Origin: Parafilimonas sp.
GTDB lineage: Bacteria > Bacteroidota > Bacteroidia > Chitinophagales > Chitinophagaceae
Direction of reading: 5' to 3'
DNA: 5,011 nucleotides
NCBI GenBank assembly: GCA_023251275.1
Contig: JAHEZC010000254.1
Span: 1 to 5,011, forward strand
Shown here in pieces: positions 1-5,011 of the stretch. A program made the translations under genes and the position numbers. How positions within the stretch are numbered: the stretch's first letter is position 1; the number at the start of each line of letters is the position of its first letter. The notes under the pieces were generated by a model, which did no database searches, was not told the DNA's origin, and saw nothing but the letters and a program-made list of their open reading frames with translations.

Positions 1-42
1 CCCGGTCTTTTGACTTTCATACTTTACTTTTATTATTGCAAC

Positions 43-1032
43 ATGAAATTTCTCATTATCCGTTTTTCTTCCATTGGAGATATTGTATTGACGACACCTG
101 CGATCCGTTGTTTGAAAAAACAAGTTGCAGGTGCAGAAATTCATTTTGTTACCAAGCTTTCTATGAAGGCTGTTACGATTGCCAATCCGTATATTGATAA
201 ATTTCATTACCTCGATAAAAACCTTGATGCCCTGATCAATGAACTGAAAAAAGAGAAATTCGATTATGTTATTGATCTGCATAAAAATTTCCGGTCGTAT
301 AAAATTCGACGGCGACTTCATGCCAAAGTTCTTTCTTATAAGAAATTAACGCTGCAAAAATTTTTGCTGACTCAATTCGGCATTAATGTGATGCCGGGCA
401 TACACATTTCCCAACGCTGCATTCAATCTTTGCAATCTTTGCATGTATATGATGACGGCGAAGGATTGGATTATTTTATTCCGTCAACTGAAAGAGTAAA
501 AGATTCTGATTTGCCTGCATCTCACTTATTTGGGTTTATTGCAGTTGTTATCGGCGGTACTTATCATACAAAAAAACTTCCTGCAGATAAATTGCGGCAA
601 TTATGCTCAATGATTCAATTTCCATTGGTATTGGTCGGCGGCAAAGAAGATGCAGAAGAAGGAAATGCGATTGCTGCAATTGACGATGTAAAAATATACA
701 ATGCATGCGGAAAATTCAGTTTAAATGAATCTGCCGATATTGTGCGTAGTTCCCGCTGTGTGATCTCTCACGATACAGGACTGCAATATATTGCCTGCGC
801 ATTTCAGAAGCCTGTTTTTGCCGTCTGGGGCGGCACTTCGCCAAAACTTGATGTGGAACCGTATTACGGAACAAAACATTCTTCCTTGCACAAAAATTTT
901 ATGGTCTATGGATTGCGGTGTCAGCCATGCTCCAATTACGGAACAAAGCAATGCCCGCTCGGACATTTCAAATGCATGAAATTGCAGGACGTTGCTGCTA
1001 TTGCGCAGAACATTTCGGCCCTTTTAAAATAA
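43..1032 (+). CDS. Glycosyltransferase family 9 protein (heptosyltransferase-like)
   Basis: Predicted GT-B glycosyltransferase of family GT9, whose characterised members transfer heptose from ADP-heptose to the lipopolysaccharide inner core on the cytoplasmic side of the inner membrane. The 329-residue length is normal for the family. Visible motifs are the N-terminal beta strand and loop RFSSIGDIVLTTPA (residues 7-20), with Asp13 at the position of the catalytic Asp of WaaC; DLHKNFRS (78-85); GGTYHTKKLP (171-180), with a Lys near the nucleotide-binding position; LVGG (197-200); and GKFSL plus SHDTGL (223-247). The usual His after DTGL is Tyr249 here. A C-terminal cluster Cys293, Cys296, Cys304, Cys311 is present. 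A TTG at position 10 would add 11 residues, but the ATG at 43 begins directly with the family's MKFLIIRFSSIGD start, so I chose it. The sugar donor and acceptor are inferred from family only. Confidence 0.9.
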   Translation: MKFLIIRFSSIGDIVLTTPAIRCLKKQVAGAEIHFVTKLSMKAVTIANPYIDKFHYLDKNLDALINELKKEKFDYVIDLHKNFRSYKIRRRLHAKVLSYKKLTLQKFLLTQFGINVMPGIHISQRCIQSLQSLHVYDDGEGLDYFIPSTERVKDSDLPASHLFGFIAVVIGGTYHTKKLPADKLRQLCSMIQFPLVLVGGKEDAEEGNAIAAIDDVKIYNACGKFSLNESADIVRSSRCVISHDTGLQYIACAFQKPVFAVWGGTSPKLDVEPYYGTKHSSLHKNFMVYGLRCQPCSNYGTKQCPLGHFKCMKLQDVAAIAQNISALLK

Positions 1033-1054
1033 AATAAAGAAGATTTAGTTGTAG

Positions 1055-1077
1055 CTTTAATTGATATAAAATTAAAG
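1055..1077. repeat. A+T-rich inverted repeat just before the secreted-protein start codon
   Basis: The arms CTTTAATT (1055-1062) and AATTAAAG (1070-1077) are perfect 8-bp complements around a 7-base spacer, and they end three bases before the ATG at 1081. There is no following T tract, so this is not a convincing terminator for the upstream glycosyltransferase gene. It could be an operator-like site or a weak hairpin in the ribosome-binding region. Seven of the eight pairs are A-T, so chance occurrence in A+T-rich DNA is a real possibility. Confidence 0.35.
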
Positions 1078-1080
1078 TGC

Positions 1081-1707
1081 ATGGTAAAAAAATTTTATCT
1101 CGTACCAGGTCTCATCCTGTTTGTTGTAAATTGTTTTTCACAAAGCGATAAAGATACATCTATCCATAAAACAGCGATGGCAGTTTGTAGCTGTCTTGAA
1201 ATAAACAATATTGATACGATATCAACGGATGACGAAATGCAGCAGGTATTTTTCAAATGCATAATGGACTCCGCAAGTGAAAAGATTGCCGATGTCATGT
1301 TAGGCGGAACAGTTACTAATCCTGAAACTGTCGCAGAAGATTTCGGGACCAGGCTGGCAGTTGAAATGTTGAATTCAGGTTGCAAGCCATTTGTACAAAT
1401 GTCATTAAAACTGGGAAAAAATTCATCAAATTCTGCTAACAAATCAAACTTGATAAAAACTGCTGAAGGTGAAGTAATAAAAGTTGAGGAAAGAGATTTT
1501 TTATATATCTCCATGAAAACTGTTGCAGGGCGTGAAATATCGCTTATCTATATGTCTTATGTTCCGGGATCGGATGAATGGATAAAAAATCCTGCTATGC
1601 TGGAACATAAAAAAGTATCGGTAAAATGGATAGAAACAGAAACTTATCAACCCAAATTGAAAGAGTTTGTAAACATCAGGGAAATAAAAGAGCTTCATAT
1701 TGAATGA
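1081..1707 (+). CDS. Secreted cysteine-containing protein of unknown function
   Basis: Function not recognised. The 208-residue product begins with a clear signal peptide: MVKK, a hydrophobic stretch from about residue 5 to 18, and the ending CFSQ (18-21) typical of Bacteroidota signal peptidase I substrates. Cys18 is preceded by Asn rather than the small residue of a lipobox, so lipoprotein processing is unlikely. The mature part appears bipartite. Residues 30-112 look helical and carry Cys36, Cys38, Cys60 and Cys101 in CSCLE, FFKC and NSGC contexts, suitable for two disulfides. A Ser/Asn-rich linker follows at about 113-123. Residues 127-208 alternate polar and hydrophobic residues like a small beta-barrel (EVIKVEERDFLYISMK, then VKWIETETYQPK). 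The start is set by the signal peptide. The gene lies 48 bp after the glycosyltransferase gene on the same strand, so co-transcription is possible. The domain split is inference from residue patterns. Confidence 0.8.
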   Translation: MVKKFYLVPGLILFVVNCFSQSDKDTSIHKTAMAVCSCLEINNIDTISTDDEMQQVFFKCIMDSASEKIADVMLGGTVTNPETVAEDFGTRLAVEMLNSGCKPFVQMSLKLGKNSSNSANKSNLIKTAEGEVIKVEERDFLYISMKTVAGREISLIYMSYVPGSDEWIKNPAMLEHKKVSVKWIETETYQPKLKEFVNIREIKELHIE

Positions 1708-1917
1708 CTGTCATTTTTTATACCCCAGGATATATTCCGGAATTTTTTTTACAAAGTATTGGACAATTTTTTTCAGGCTTTTCCGGCTAAGAAGCATATA
1801 GCAAAAAATAGTTCAGAAATATTATTTCAGTTTTACGATTTTCGTTTAATATTTCAGGTATTGACTTCTTATTAATAGCTGCTGTCTTATTCCTTTTTAA
1901 ATCAATCTGAATAATCA
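1708..1917. other. A+T-rich spacer without a recognisable gene
   Basis: This 210-bp spacer separates two plus-strand genes. It contains the 10-bp palindrome ATTCCGGAAT (1734-1743) running into a T tract, a second T tract near 1767-1773, and two copies of TATTTCAG (1823-1830 and 1850-1857). The palindrome has no room for a proper loop, so only a weak stem could form, and I do not call it a terminator with confidence. No exact TAnnTTTG box is visible ahead of the gene at 1918. No RNA gene or coding stretch is apparent. Confidence 0.5.
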
Positions 1918-2400
1918 ATGCGGTTAGAATTTTCTTATAATAAAAAGAAAGTATTGCAGGCGCTACGTTATCATTTTATATGGCAGCCTGAGATCAGGAT
2001 TCTGCTTGTTTTAATTATTGTGTTTGATGTGGTATCCGCGGTATTATTTTATGCTGGCAAGATAAGGCCTGAACCTTTTTTGCTCGGTTCGTGCATCTGG
2101 TTATTTTTTATTATATCATTCTGGTTTATTCTGCCGGGAAATATTTACAGGCGTGCCGCAACTTTTAGAGATACATTCACCATTTTTTTTGAAGACCGTT
2201 TTGTGAGACTTGCAAATGAGCGGGGCTACGTAGATTGGGAATGGCGCCAGTTCACAAAATTTGCCGAGAGTCCTTATTTCTTCCACCTGTATTTTTCTGC
2301 GAAATCTTTTTTTCTTGTTCCCAAAGATGATATGAGTGATGAATTTAAATATGATCTGCGATTACTCCTGAGCGATAAAATAATAAGAAACCGTAAATAA
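1918..2400 (+). CDS. Small membrane protein with YcxB-like C-terminal domain
   Basis: The 160-residue product has two predicted transmembrane helices, at about residues 28-47 and 54-73, separated by a short polar turn. A soluble domain of about 85 residues follows. That domain has the look of the YcxB-like family: FTIFFEDRFVRLANE (87-101), then a tryptophan-rich segment DWEWRQFTKF (106-115), then HLYFSAKSFFLVPKDDMS (123-140), where the VPK turn after a hydrophobic strand is characteristic. The molecular role of this family is not established. The ATG at 1918 is the only reasonable start because an in-frame TAA lies at 1912-1914. No Shine-Dalgarno sequence precedes it. The stop codon is one base from the stop of the opposing acetyltransferase gene. 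Family assignment rests on pattern recognition and is moderately certain; the reading frame itself is solid. Confidence 0.75.
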   Translation: MRLEFSYNKKKVLQALRYHFIWQPEIRILLVLIIVFDVVSAVLFYAGKIRPEPFLLGSCIWLFFIISFWFILPGNIYRRAATFRDTFTIFFEDRFVRLANERGYVDWEWRQFTKFAESPYFFHLYFSAKSFFLVPKDDMSDEFKYDLRLLLSDKIIRNRK

Positions 2401-2401
2401 C

Positions 2402-2830
2402 TTAAAGATCTTTTTCCATTTCATAATGCGGAATAGTAACTTCCATGAACTCATTCCCTGCTTTTTTATAGCCCAGTTTTTCATAAAACCCAATGGCTGT
2501 TTTACGGGCATGCATCATTAGTTTTTTATAGCCGCGGTCACGTGCAATATTTTCTGCAAACTGCATCAGTACACGGCCGATACCTTTTCCCTGAAGACCC
2601 GATATAACTGCCATTTGCCTTAATTGTACCATATATTTATCTTTTGGCACCAGCATACAACACCCCTCGAGTTTATCATCATCAAAACAGCCAATCAAAA
2701 TATTGTTTTTTTCTTCTTCAAGTTCTTTTTCTGTAAATGACATACCCAGAGGTTTTCGCAGCAAATGCAACCGCAGGTCTATCATTTTCCGGTATTCTTT
2801 TGAGCCGTGTTCAATAATTATTATGGCCAT
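2402..2830 (-). CDS. GNAT family N-acetyltransferase
   Basis: Predicted cytoplasmic acetyl-CoA-dependent N-acyltransferase of the GNAT superfamily, 142 residues, the usual size for a single-domain member. The acetyl-CoA pyrophosphate-binding motif A is clear: the strand MVQLRQMAV (67-75) leads into QGKGIG (80-85), matching Q/R-x-x-G-x-G/A, followed by the helix RVLMQFAENIARDRG. Motif B follows as HARKTAIGFYEKLGY (107-121), with the typical FYEKLGY ending. The C terminus has an IPHYEME segment (133-139). The N-terminal RLHLLRKPLG stretch (20-29) is also seen in some acetyltransferases of this type. The substrate cannot be read from sequence. The start at 2830 is supported by an in-frame stop at 2842-2840, which leaves no other upstream start. 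The gene is divergent from acpP and convergent with the membrane-protein gene. Confidence 0.9.
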   Translation of the reverse strand: MAIIIIEHGSKEYRKMIDLRLHLLRKPLGMSFTEKELEEEKNNILIGCFDDDKLEGCCMLVPKDKYMVQLRQMAVISGLQGKGIGRVLMQFAENIARDRGYKKLMMHARKTAIGFYEKLGYKKAGNEFMEVTIPHYEMEKDL

Positions 2831-2888
2831 ACAGGGATTTTACGGTTTCAATATACCAATCATTTTTCAAAAATCTATGCTTTCAGGT

Positions 2889-2909
2889 GCAAAATCTTAC
2901 AGTTTTTGC
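2889..2909. repeat. Short inverted repeat in the divergent intergenic region
   Basis: GCAAAA (2889-2894) and TTTTGC (2904-2909) form a perfect 6-bp inverted repeat with a 9-base spacer. It lies between the acetyltransferase start and the acpP promoter candidate, so it could be an operator for either gene. It is short and may be chance. Confidence 0.2.
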
Positions 2910-2948
2910 TTTAAAGGGCTTTTCTGCAAACAAAAAAATGGGAACTTA

Positions 2949-2977
2949 TTGCTTATTGCCCAAATACTATATTTTTG
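2949..2977 (+). promoter_or_regulatory. Bacteroidota-type promoter candidate for the acpP operon
   Basis: TATTTTTG at 2970-2977 matches exactly the Bacteroidota primary-sigma -7 consensus TAnnTTTG. A TTG at 2949-2951 lies 18 bases upstream, close to the expected -33 element position. Transcription would start about seven bases after the -7 box, leaving an A-rich leader of roughly 15-20 bases (AACAAAACTTTAAAAC context) before the acpP ATG, with no Shine-Dalgarno sequence, as is normal in this phylum. The -33 element sits in a tandem duplication of CTTATTG (2945-2951 and 2952-2958). Confidence 0.55.
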
Positions 2978-3001
2978 CGGTTGTAACAAAACTTTAAAAC
3001 A

Positions 3002-3238
3002 ATGTCAGACATCGCTACAAGAGTTAAAAAAATCATTGTTGACAAATTAGGCGTAGATGAAGCAGAAGTAACCAATGAAGCTTCCTTCACTAACGATTTG
3101 GGCGCCGATTCTTTGGACACTGTTGAATTGATTATGGAATTTGAAAAAGAATTCAATATTTCTATTCCTGATGAACAGGCTGAAACTATTACCACCGTGG
3201 GTCAGGCTGTTACTTACCTGGAAGAACATGCAAAGTAA
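3002..3238 (+). CDS. acpP: Acyl carrier protein
   Basis: Small acidic carrier protein of type II fatty acid synthesis in the cytoplasm. It holds the growing acyl chain as a thioester on a 4'-phosphopantetheine arm added by holo-ACP synthase. The 78-residue length is standard. The attachment site is the family motif [10 protein letters not shown] (34-43), with Ser37 as the modified residue. Helix I (residues 3-16), the loop with FTNDLGAD, the recognition helix II (about 36-51, rich in Glu and Asp) and the final helix [12 protein letters not shown] (65-76) are all recognisable. It leads a same-strand cluster with fabF 94 bp downstream and rnc after that, and it has a good promoter candidate immediately upstream. 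Abundant expression is expected for the family. Confidence 0.98.
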   Translation: MSDIATRVKKIIVDKLGVDEAEVTNEASFTNDLGADSLDTVELIMEFEKEFNISIPDEQAETITTVGQAVTYLEEHAK

Positions 3239-3241
3239 TCA

Positions 3242-3254
3242 ATAGCCCGGCTAT
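3242..3254 (+). repeat. Small hairpin just after the acpP stop codon
   Basis: ATAGC (3242-3246) and GCTAT (3250-3254) pair around the loop CCG, beginning three bases after the acpP stop codon. No T tract follows, so it is not an intrinsic terminator. It could stabilise the 3' end of a processed acpP message. Confidence 0.35.
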
Positions 3255-3266
3255 GAAAATATCCTT

Positions 3267-3307
3267 AATCCGCCCGACGGAAGCATATTTGCCTACGTAG
3301 GCGGATT
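3267..3307. repeat. Compound inverted repeat in the acpP-fabF gap
   Basis: The outer arms AATCCGCC (3267-3274) and GGCGGATT (3300-3307) are perfect 8-bp complements. The right side also contains a perfect 12-bp palindrome GCCTACGTAGGC (3291-3302), which shares its last three bases with the outer right arm, so the two pairings compete. The left arm is followed by CGACGG, giving a third small pairing CCG/CGG at 3270-3280. The segment is G+C-richer than the surrounding spacers. It has no T tract and sits inside an apparent operon. It resembles a REP-like repeat element or an RNA structure controlling relative expression of acpP and fabF; sequence alone does not decide. Confidence 0.6.
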
Positions 3308-3332
3308 TATCACATTCAATACAGGCTGCAAT

Positions 3333-4586
3333 ATGGAGTTAAACAGGGTAGTTGTCACTGGTATAGGTGCGATCACGCCATTGGGCAATAATTTAAATGA
3401 TTATTGGAGTGGCCTGGTTAATGGTGTATCCGGGGCTGATTATATTACCCAGTTTGATGCTTCTAAATTTAAAACCAGGTTTGCCTGTGAAGTAAAAGGC
3501 TTTGATCCCACACGATTTCTGGAGAAAAAAGAAGCAAGAAAAATTGATCGGTTCACGCAGTTTGCGCTGGTTGTAAGCGATGAGGCGTTAGCTGATGCAG
3601 GCTTAAGCAAGGAAACTGTTAATCCTGACAGGGTAGGTGTTGTATTCGGCAGTGGCATTGGAGGGTTGATTACTTTCCAGCAGGAGGTGGTAGATTTTGC
3701 CCGCGGAGACGGGACGCCTCGTTTTAATCCCTTCTTTATTCCAAAAATGATTCTGGATATCGCTGCCGGTCAAATTTCTATGCGCCATAATTTGCGCGGA
3801 CCAAACTTTGCCGTCGTAAGCGCCTGTGCTACCAGTACCAATGCCATTTTTGAAGCATTTAATTTATTAAGATTAGGTAAGGCTGATATCATTCTTACAG
3901 GCGGAAGCGAAGCAGTTATCAGTGAAGCGGGGGTAGGTGGTTTTAACGCGATGAGGGCTATGAGCGAACGCAATGACGATCCTAAAACTGCCAGCCGCCC
4001 TTATGATAAAGACCGTGACGGTTTTGTAATGGGCGAAGCTGCCGGTATTTTGGTCCTGGAAACCCTTGATCATGCACTTGCACGTAATGCCAGAATTTAT
4101 TGTGAACTTGCAGGTGGCGGGGCTACAGCAGATGCTTTTCATATCACTGCTCCGCATCCAGAAGGGCTTGGTGCCCGTAATGTGATGCGAGCCGCTTTAA
4201 GTGATGCAGGTATGCAGCCTGGTGATATTGATTATATAAACACGCATGGCACGTCAACTCCGCTGGGGGATGGGGCAGAAATAAAAGCTATCCTGAACGT
4301 ATTCGGAGATCATGCTTATAACCTTAACATAAGCGCCACCAAATCTATGACTGGGCATTGTTTGGGTGCGGCAGGCGTAATTGAAGCCATTGCAGGAATT
4401 ATGAGTGTTGTGCATGATATTGTGCCGCCAACCATTAATCACTTCACAGACGATCCGGATCTGGATCCAAAGCTCAACTTCACTTTTAATAAAGCAGAGA
4501 AACGTACCGTAAGAGCTGCACTAAGCAATACTTTTGGATTTGGCGGACATAATGCCTGCGTAATTGTAAAAAAATATGTAGCTTGA
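3333..4586 (+). CDS. fabF: Beta-ketoacyl-[acyl-carrier-protein] synthase II
   Basis: KAS II of type II fatty acid synthesis, condensing malonyl-ACP with acyl-ACP to extend the chain by two carbons, in the cytoplasm and usually as a homodimer. The 417 residues span the full thiolase fold, starting with RVVVTGIGAITPLG (5-18). The catalytic set is complete: nucleophile Cys165 in VVSACATSTNA, His305 in THGTSTPLGD, and His342 in SATKSMTGHCLGAAG, with the conserved Lys337 in the same segment. The C-terminal gating loop FGFGGHN (401-407) is present. The Cys-His-His triad and the length favour FabF over FabB by family comparison, and over FabH, which uses Cys-His-Asn. The ATG at 3333 gives the normal N terminus. 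It follows acpP, whose product is its substrate carrier, and ends four bases before rnc. Confidence 0.97.
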   Translation: MELNRVVVTGIGAITPLGNNLNDYWSGLVNGVSGADYITQFDASKFKTRFACEVKGFDPTRFLEKKEARKIDRFTQFALVVSDEALADAGLSKETVNPDRVGVVFGSGIGGLITFQQEVVDFARGDGTPRFNPFFIPKMILDIAAGQISMRHNLRGPNFAVVSACATSTNAIFEAFNLLRLGKADIILTGGSEAVISEAGVGGFNAMRAMSERNDDPKTASRPYDKDRDGFVMGEAAGILVLETLDHALARNARIYCELAGGGATADAFHITAPHPEGLGARNVMRAALSDAGMQPGDIDYINTHGTSTPLGDGAEIKAILNVFGDHAYNLNISATKSMTGHCLGAAGVIEAIAGIMSVVHDIVPPTINHFTDDPDLDPKLNFTFNKAEKRTVRAALSNTFGFGGHNACVIVKKYVA

Positions 4587-4590
4587 ATTT

Positions 4591-5011
4591 GTGAGTCTAA
4601 TCAGAAGAATTTTAAATCAATCGGCAAAGCCATCGCCTGAAAAACAACTTCAGAATGTGCTCGGTATAAAGCCGGGTAACCTTTCACTTTATCAAACTGC
4701 ATTAAATCATCGTTCCATAAAAGAAGGCGCAGATGAAAATAATGAACGCCTCGAATACCTGGGCGATGCTGTGTTAAGTGCTGTAATAGCCGCTTATTTA
4801 TTTAAGCGGTATCCTTACAAGGGCGAAGGATTTCTTACCGAAATGCGGAGCAAAATGGTAAACCGGCAGCAATTAAATGAAATTGCTATGAAAATGGGGC
4901 TAAAGAAACTCACACAATATAATAAGTTTGACAATGCTTTAAAGGCCAGCCAGATTTTTGGTAATACATTGGAAGCAGTTGTTGGAGCTATATATCTTGA
5001 TAAAGGCTATA
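4591..5011 (+). CDS. rnc: Ribonuclease III, N-terminal part (runs off the window)
   Basis: Double-stranded-RNA endonuclease that matures ribosomal RNA precursors and processes structured messages. Only the first 140 residues are in the window; the end of the catalytic domain and the dsRNA-binding domain lie beyond. The RNase III signature NERLEYLGDAVL (51-62) supplies Glu52, Glu55 and Asp59. Further matches are LNHRS (38-42), the Glu79 region FKRYPYKGEG, and GNTLEAVVGAIYLDKGY (124-140) with Glu128, equivalent to E. coli Glu117. Where E. coli has Asp114, this protein has Asn125. The start is GTG at 4591: an in-frame TAG at 4579-4581 rules out longer forms, and no other start codon lies between. 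The gap from the fabF stop is four bases, which suggests co-transcription and translational coupling. The N-terminal extension before the catalytic core is about 14 residues longer than in E. coli. Confidence 0.95.
   Translation, partial: MSLIRRILNQSAKPSPEKQLQNVLGIKPGNLSLYQTALNHRSIKEGADENNERLEYLGDAVLSAVIAAYLFKRYPYKGEGFLTEMRSKMVNRQQLNEIAMKMGLKKLTQYNKFDNALKASQIFGNTLEAVVGAIYLDKGY

Noticed and set aside
10..42. TTG start at position 10 for the glycosyltransferase
   Set aside because: It adds 11 residues not typical of GT9 proteins, while the ATG at 43 begins exactly at the conserved N-terminal strand.
1095..1514. Minus-strand open frame of 139 codons
   Set aside because: It lies opposite the secreted-protein gene, whose signal peptide and cysteine pattern support the plus strand; the antisense product shows no recognisable features.
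1734..1750. ATTCCGGAAT followed by a T tract as an intrinsic terminator for the secreted-protein gene
   Set aside because: Allowing a four-base loop leaves only a three-base-pair stem, too weak for a confident terminator call.
1861..1890. TTGACT plus TCTTAT as a sigma70-like promoter for the YcxB-like gene
   Set aside because: The downstream element is a poor match and Bacteroidota promoters follow a different consensus, so the TTGAC resemblance is probably chance.
2404..2413. AAAGATCTTT palindrome at the convergent gene ends followed by T bases
   Set aside because: It is a loopless palindrome inside the acetyltransferase coding sequence with no G+C-rich stem, so it is not a credible bidirectional terminator.
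2703..3050. Plus-strand open frame of 115 codons
   Set aside because: It runs antisense through the acetyltransferase start, across the divergent promoter region and into acpP in another frame, and its product is low-complexity at the N terminus and has no recognisable domain.
3873..4157. Minus-strand open frame of 94 codons within fabF
   Set aside because: It is the antisense shadow of a highly conserved fabF region that carries the real coding signal.

Overview
The window looks like a chromosomal segment of a Bacteroidota bacterium, probably a member of the Chitinophagaceae or a near relative. The evidence is the gene order acpP-fabF-rnc, the absence of Shine-Dalgarno-like sequence before any start codon, a promoter candidate matching the Bacteroidota TAnnTTTG -7 box in front of acpP, A+T-rich spacers, and protein families typical of that phylum. 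The lineage below phylum level is inferred from protein style only.

Layout: (1) 43-1032, plus strand, a family 9 glycosyltransferase (heptosyltransferase type). (2) 1081-1707, plus, a secreted cysteine-containing protein of unknown function, 48 bp downstream and possibly co-transcribed. (3) 1708-1917, an A+T-rich spacer with no gene. (4) 1918-2400, plus, a two-helix membrane protein with a YcxB-like C-terminal domain. (5) 2402-2830, minus, a GNAT acetyltransferase that converges on the previous gene with one base between the stop codons. (6) 2831-3001, a divergent promoter region. (7) 3002-3238 acpP, 3333-4586 fabF and 4591 to the window edge rnc (N-terminal 140 residues), all plus strand and apparently one operon.

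How the genes work together: acyl carrier protein carries the growing acyl chain and FabF (KAS II) elongates it, so these two form the core of type II fatty acid synthesis. RNase III follows only four bases after fabF, a linkage common in bacteria. The glycosyltransferase probably adds a sugar to cell-surface glycan such as the lipopolysaccharide core, but it has no neighbouring surface-glycan genes inside this window. The secreted protein, the YcxB-like protein and the acetyltransferase have no clear pathway link to the rest.

I see no mobile element, CRISPR array, RNA gene or evidence of a new multi-gene system. The points most worth a second look are the compound inverted repeat between acpP and fabF, the Asn in RNase III where the E. 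coli enzyme has metal-binding Asp114, the Tyr replacing the usual His in the glycosyltransferase donor-site motif, and the uncharacterised secreted cysteine protein.
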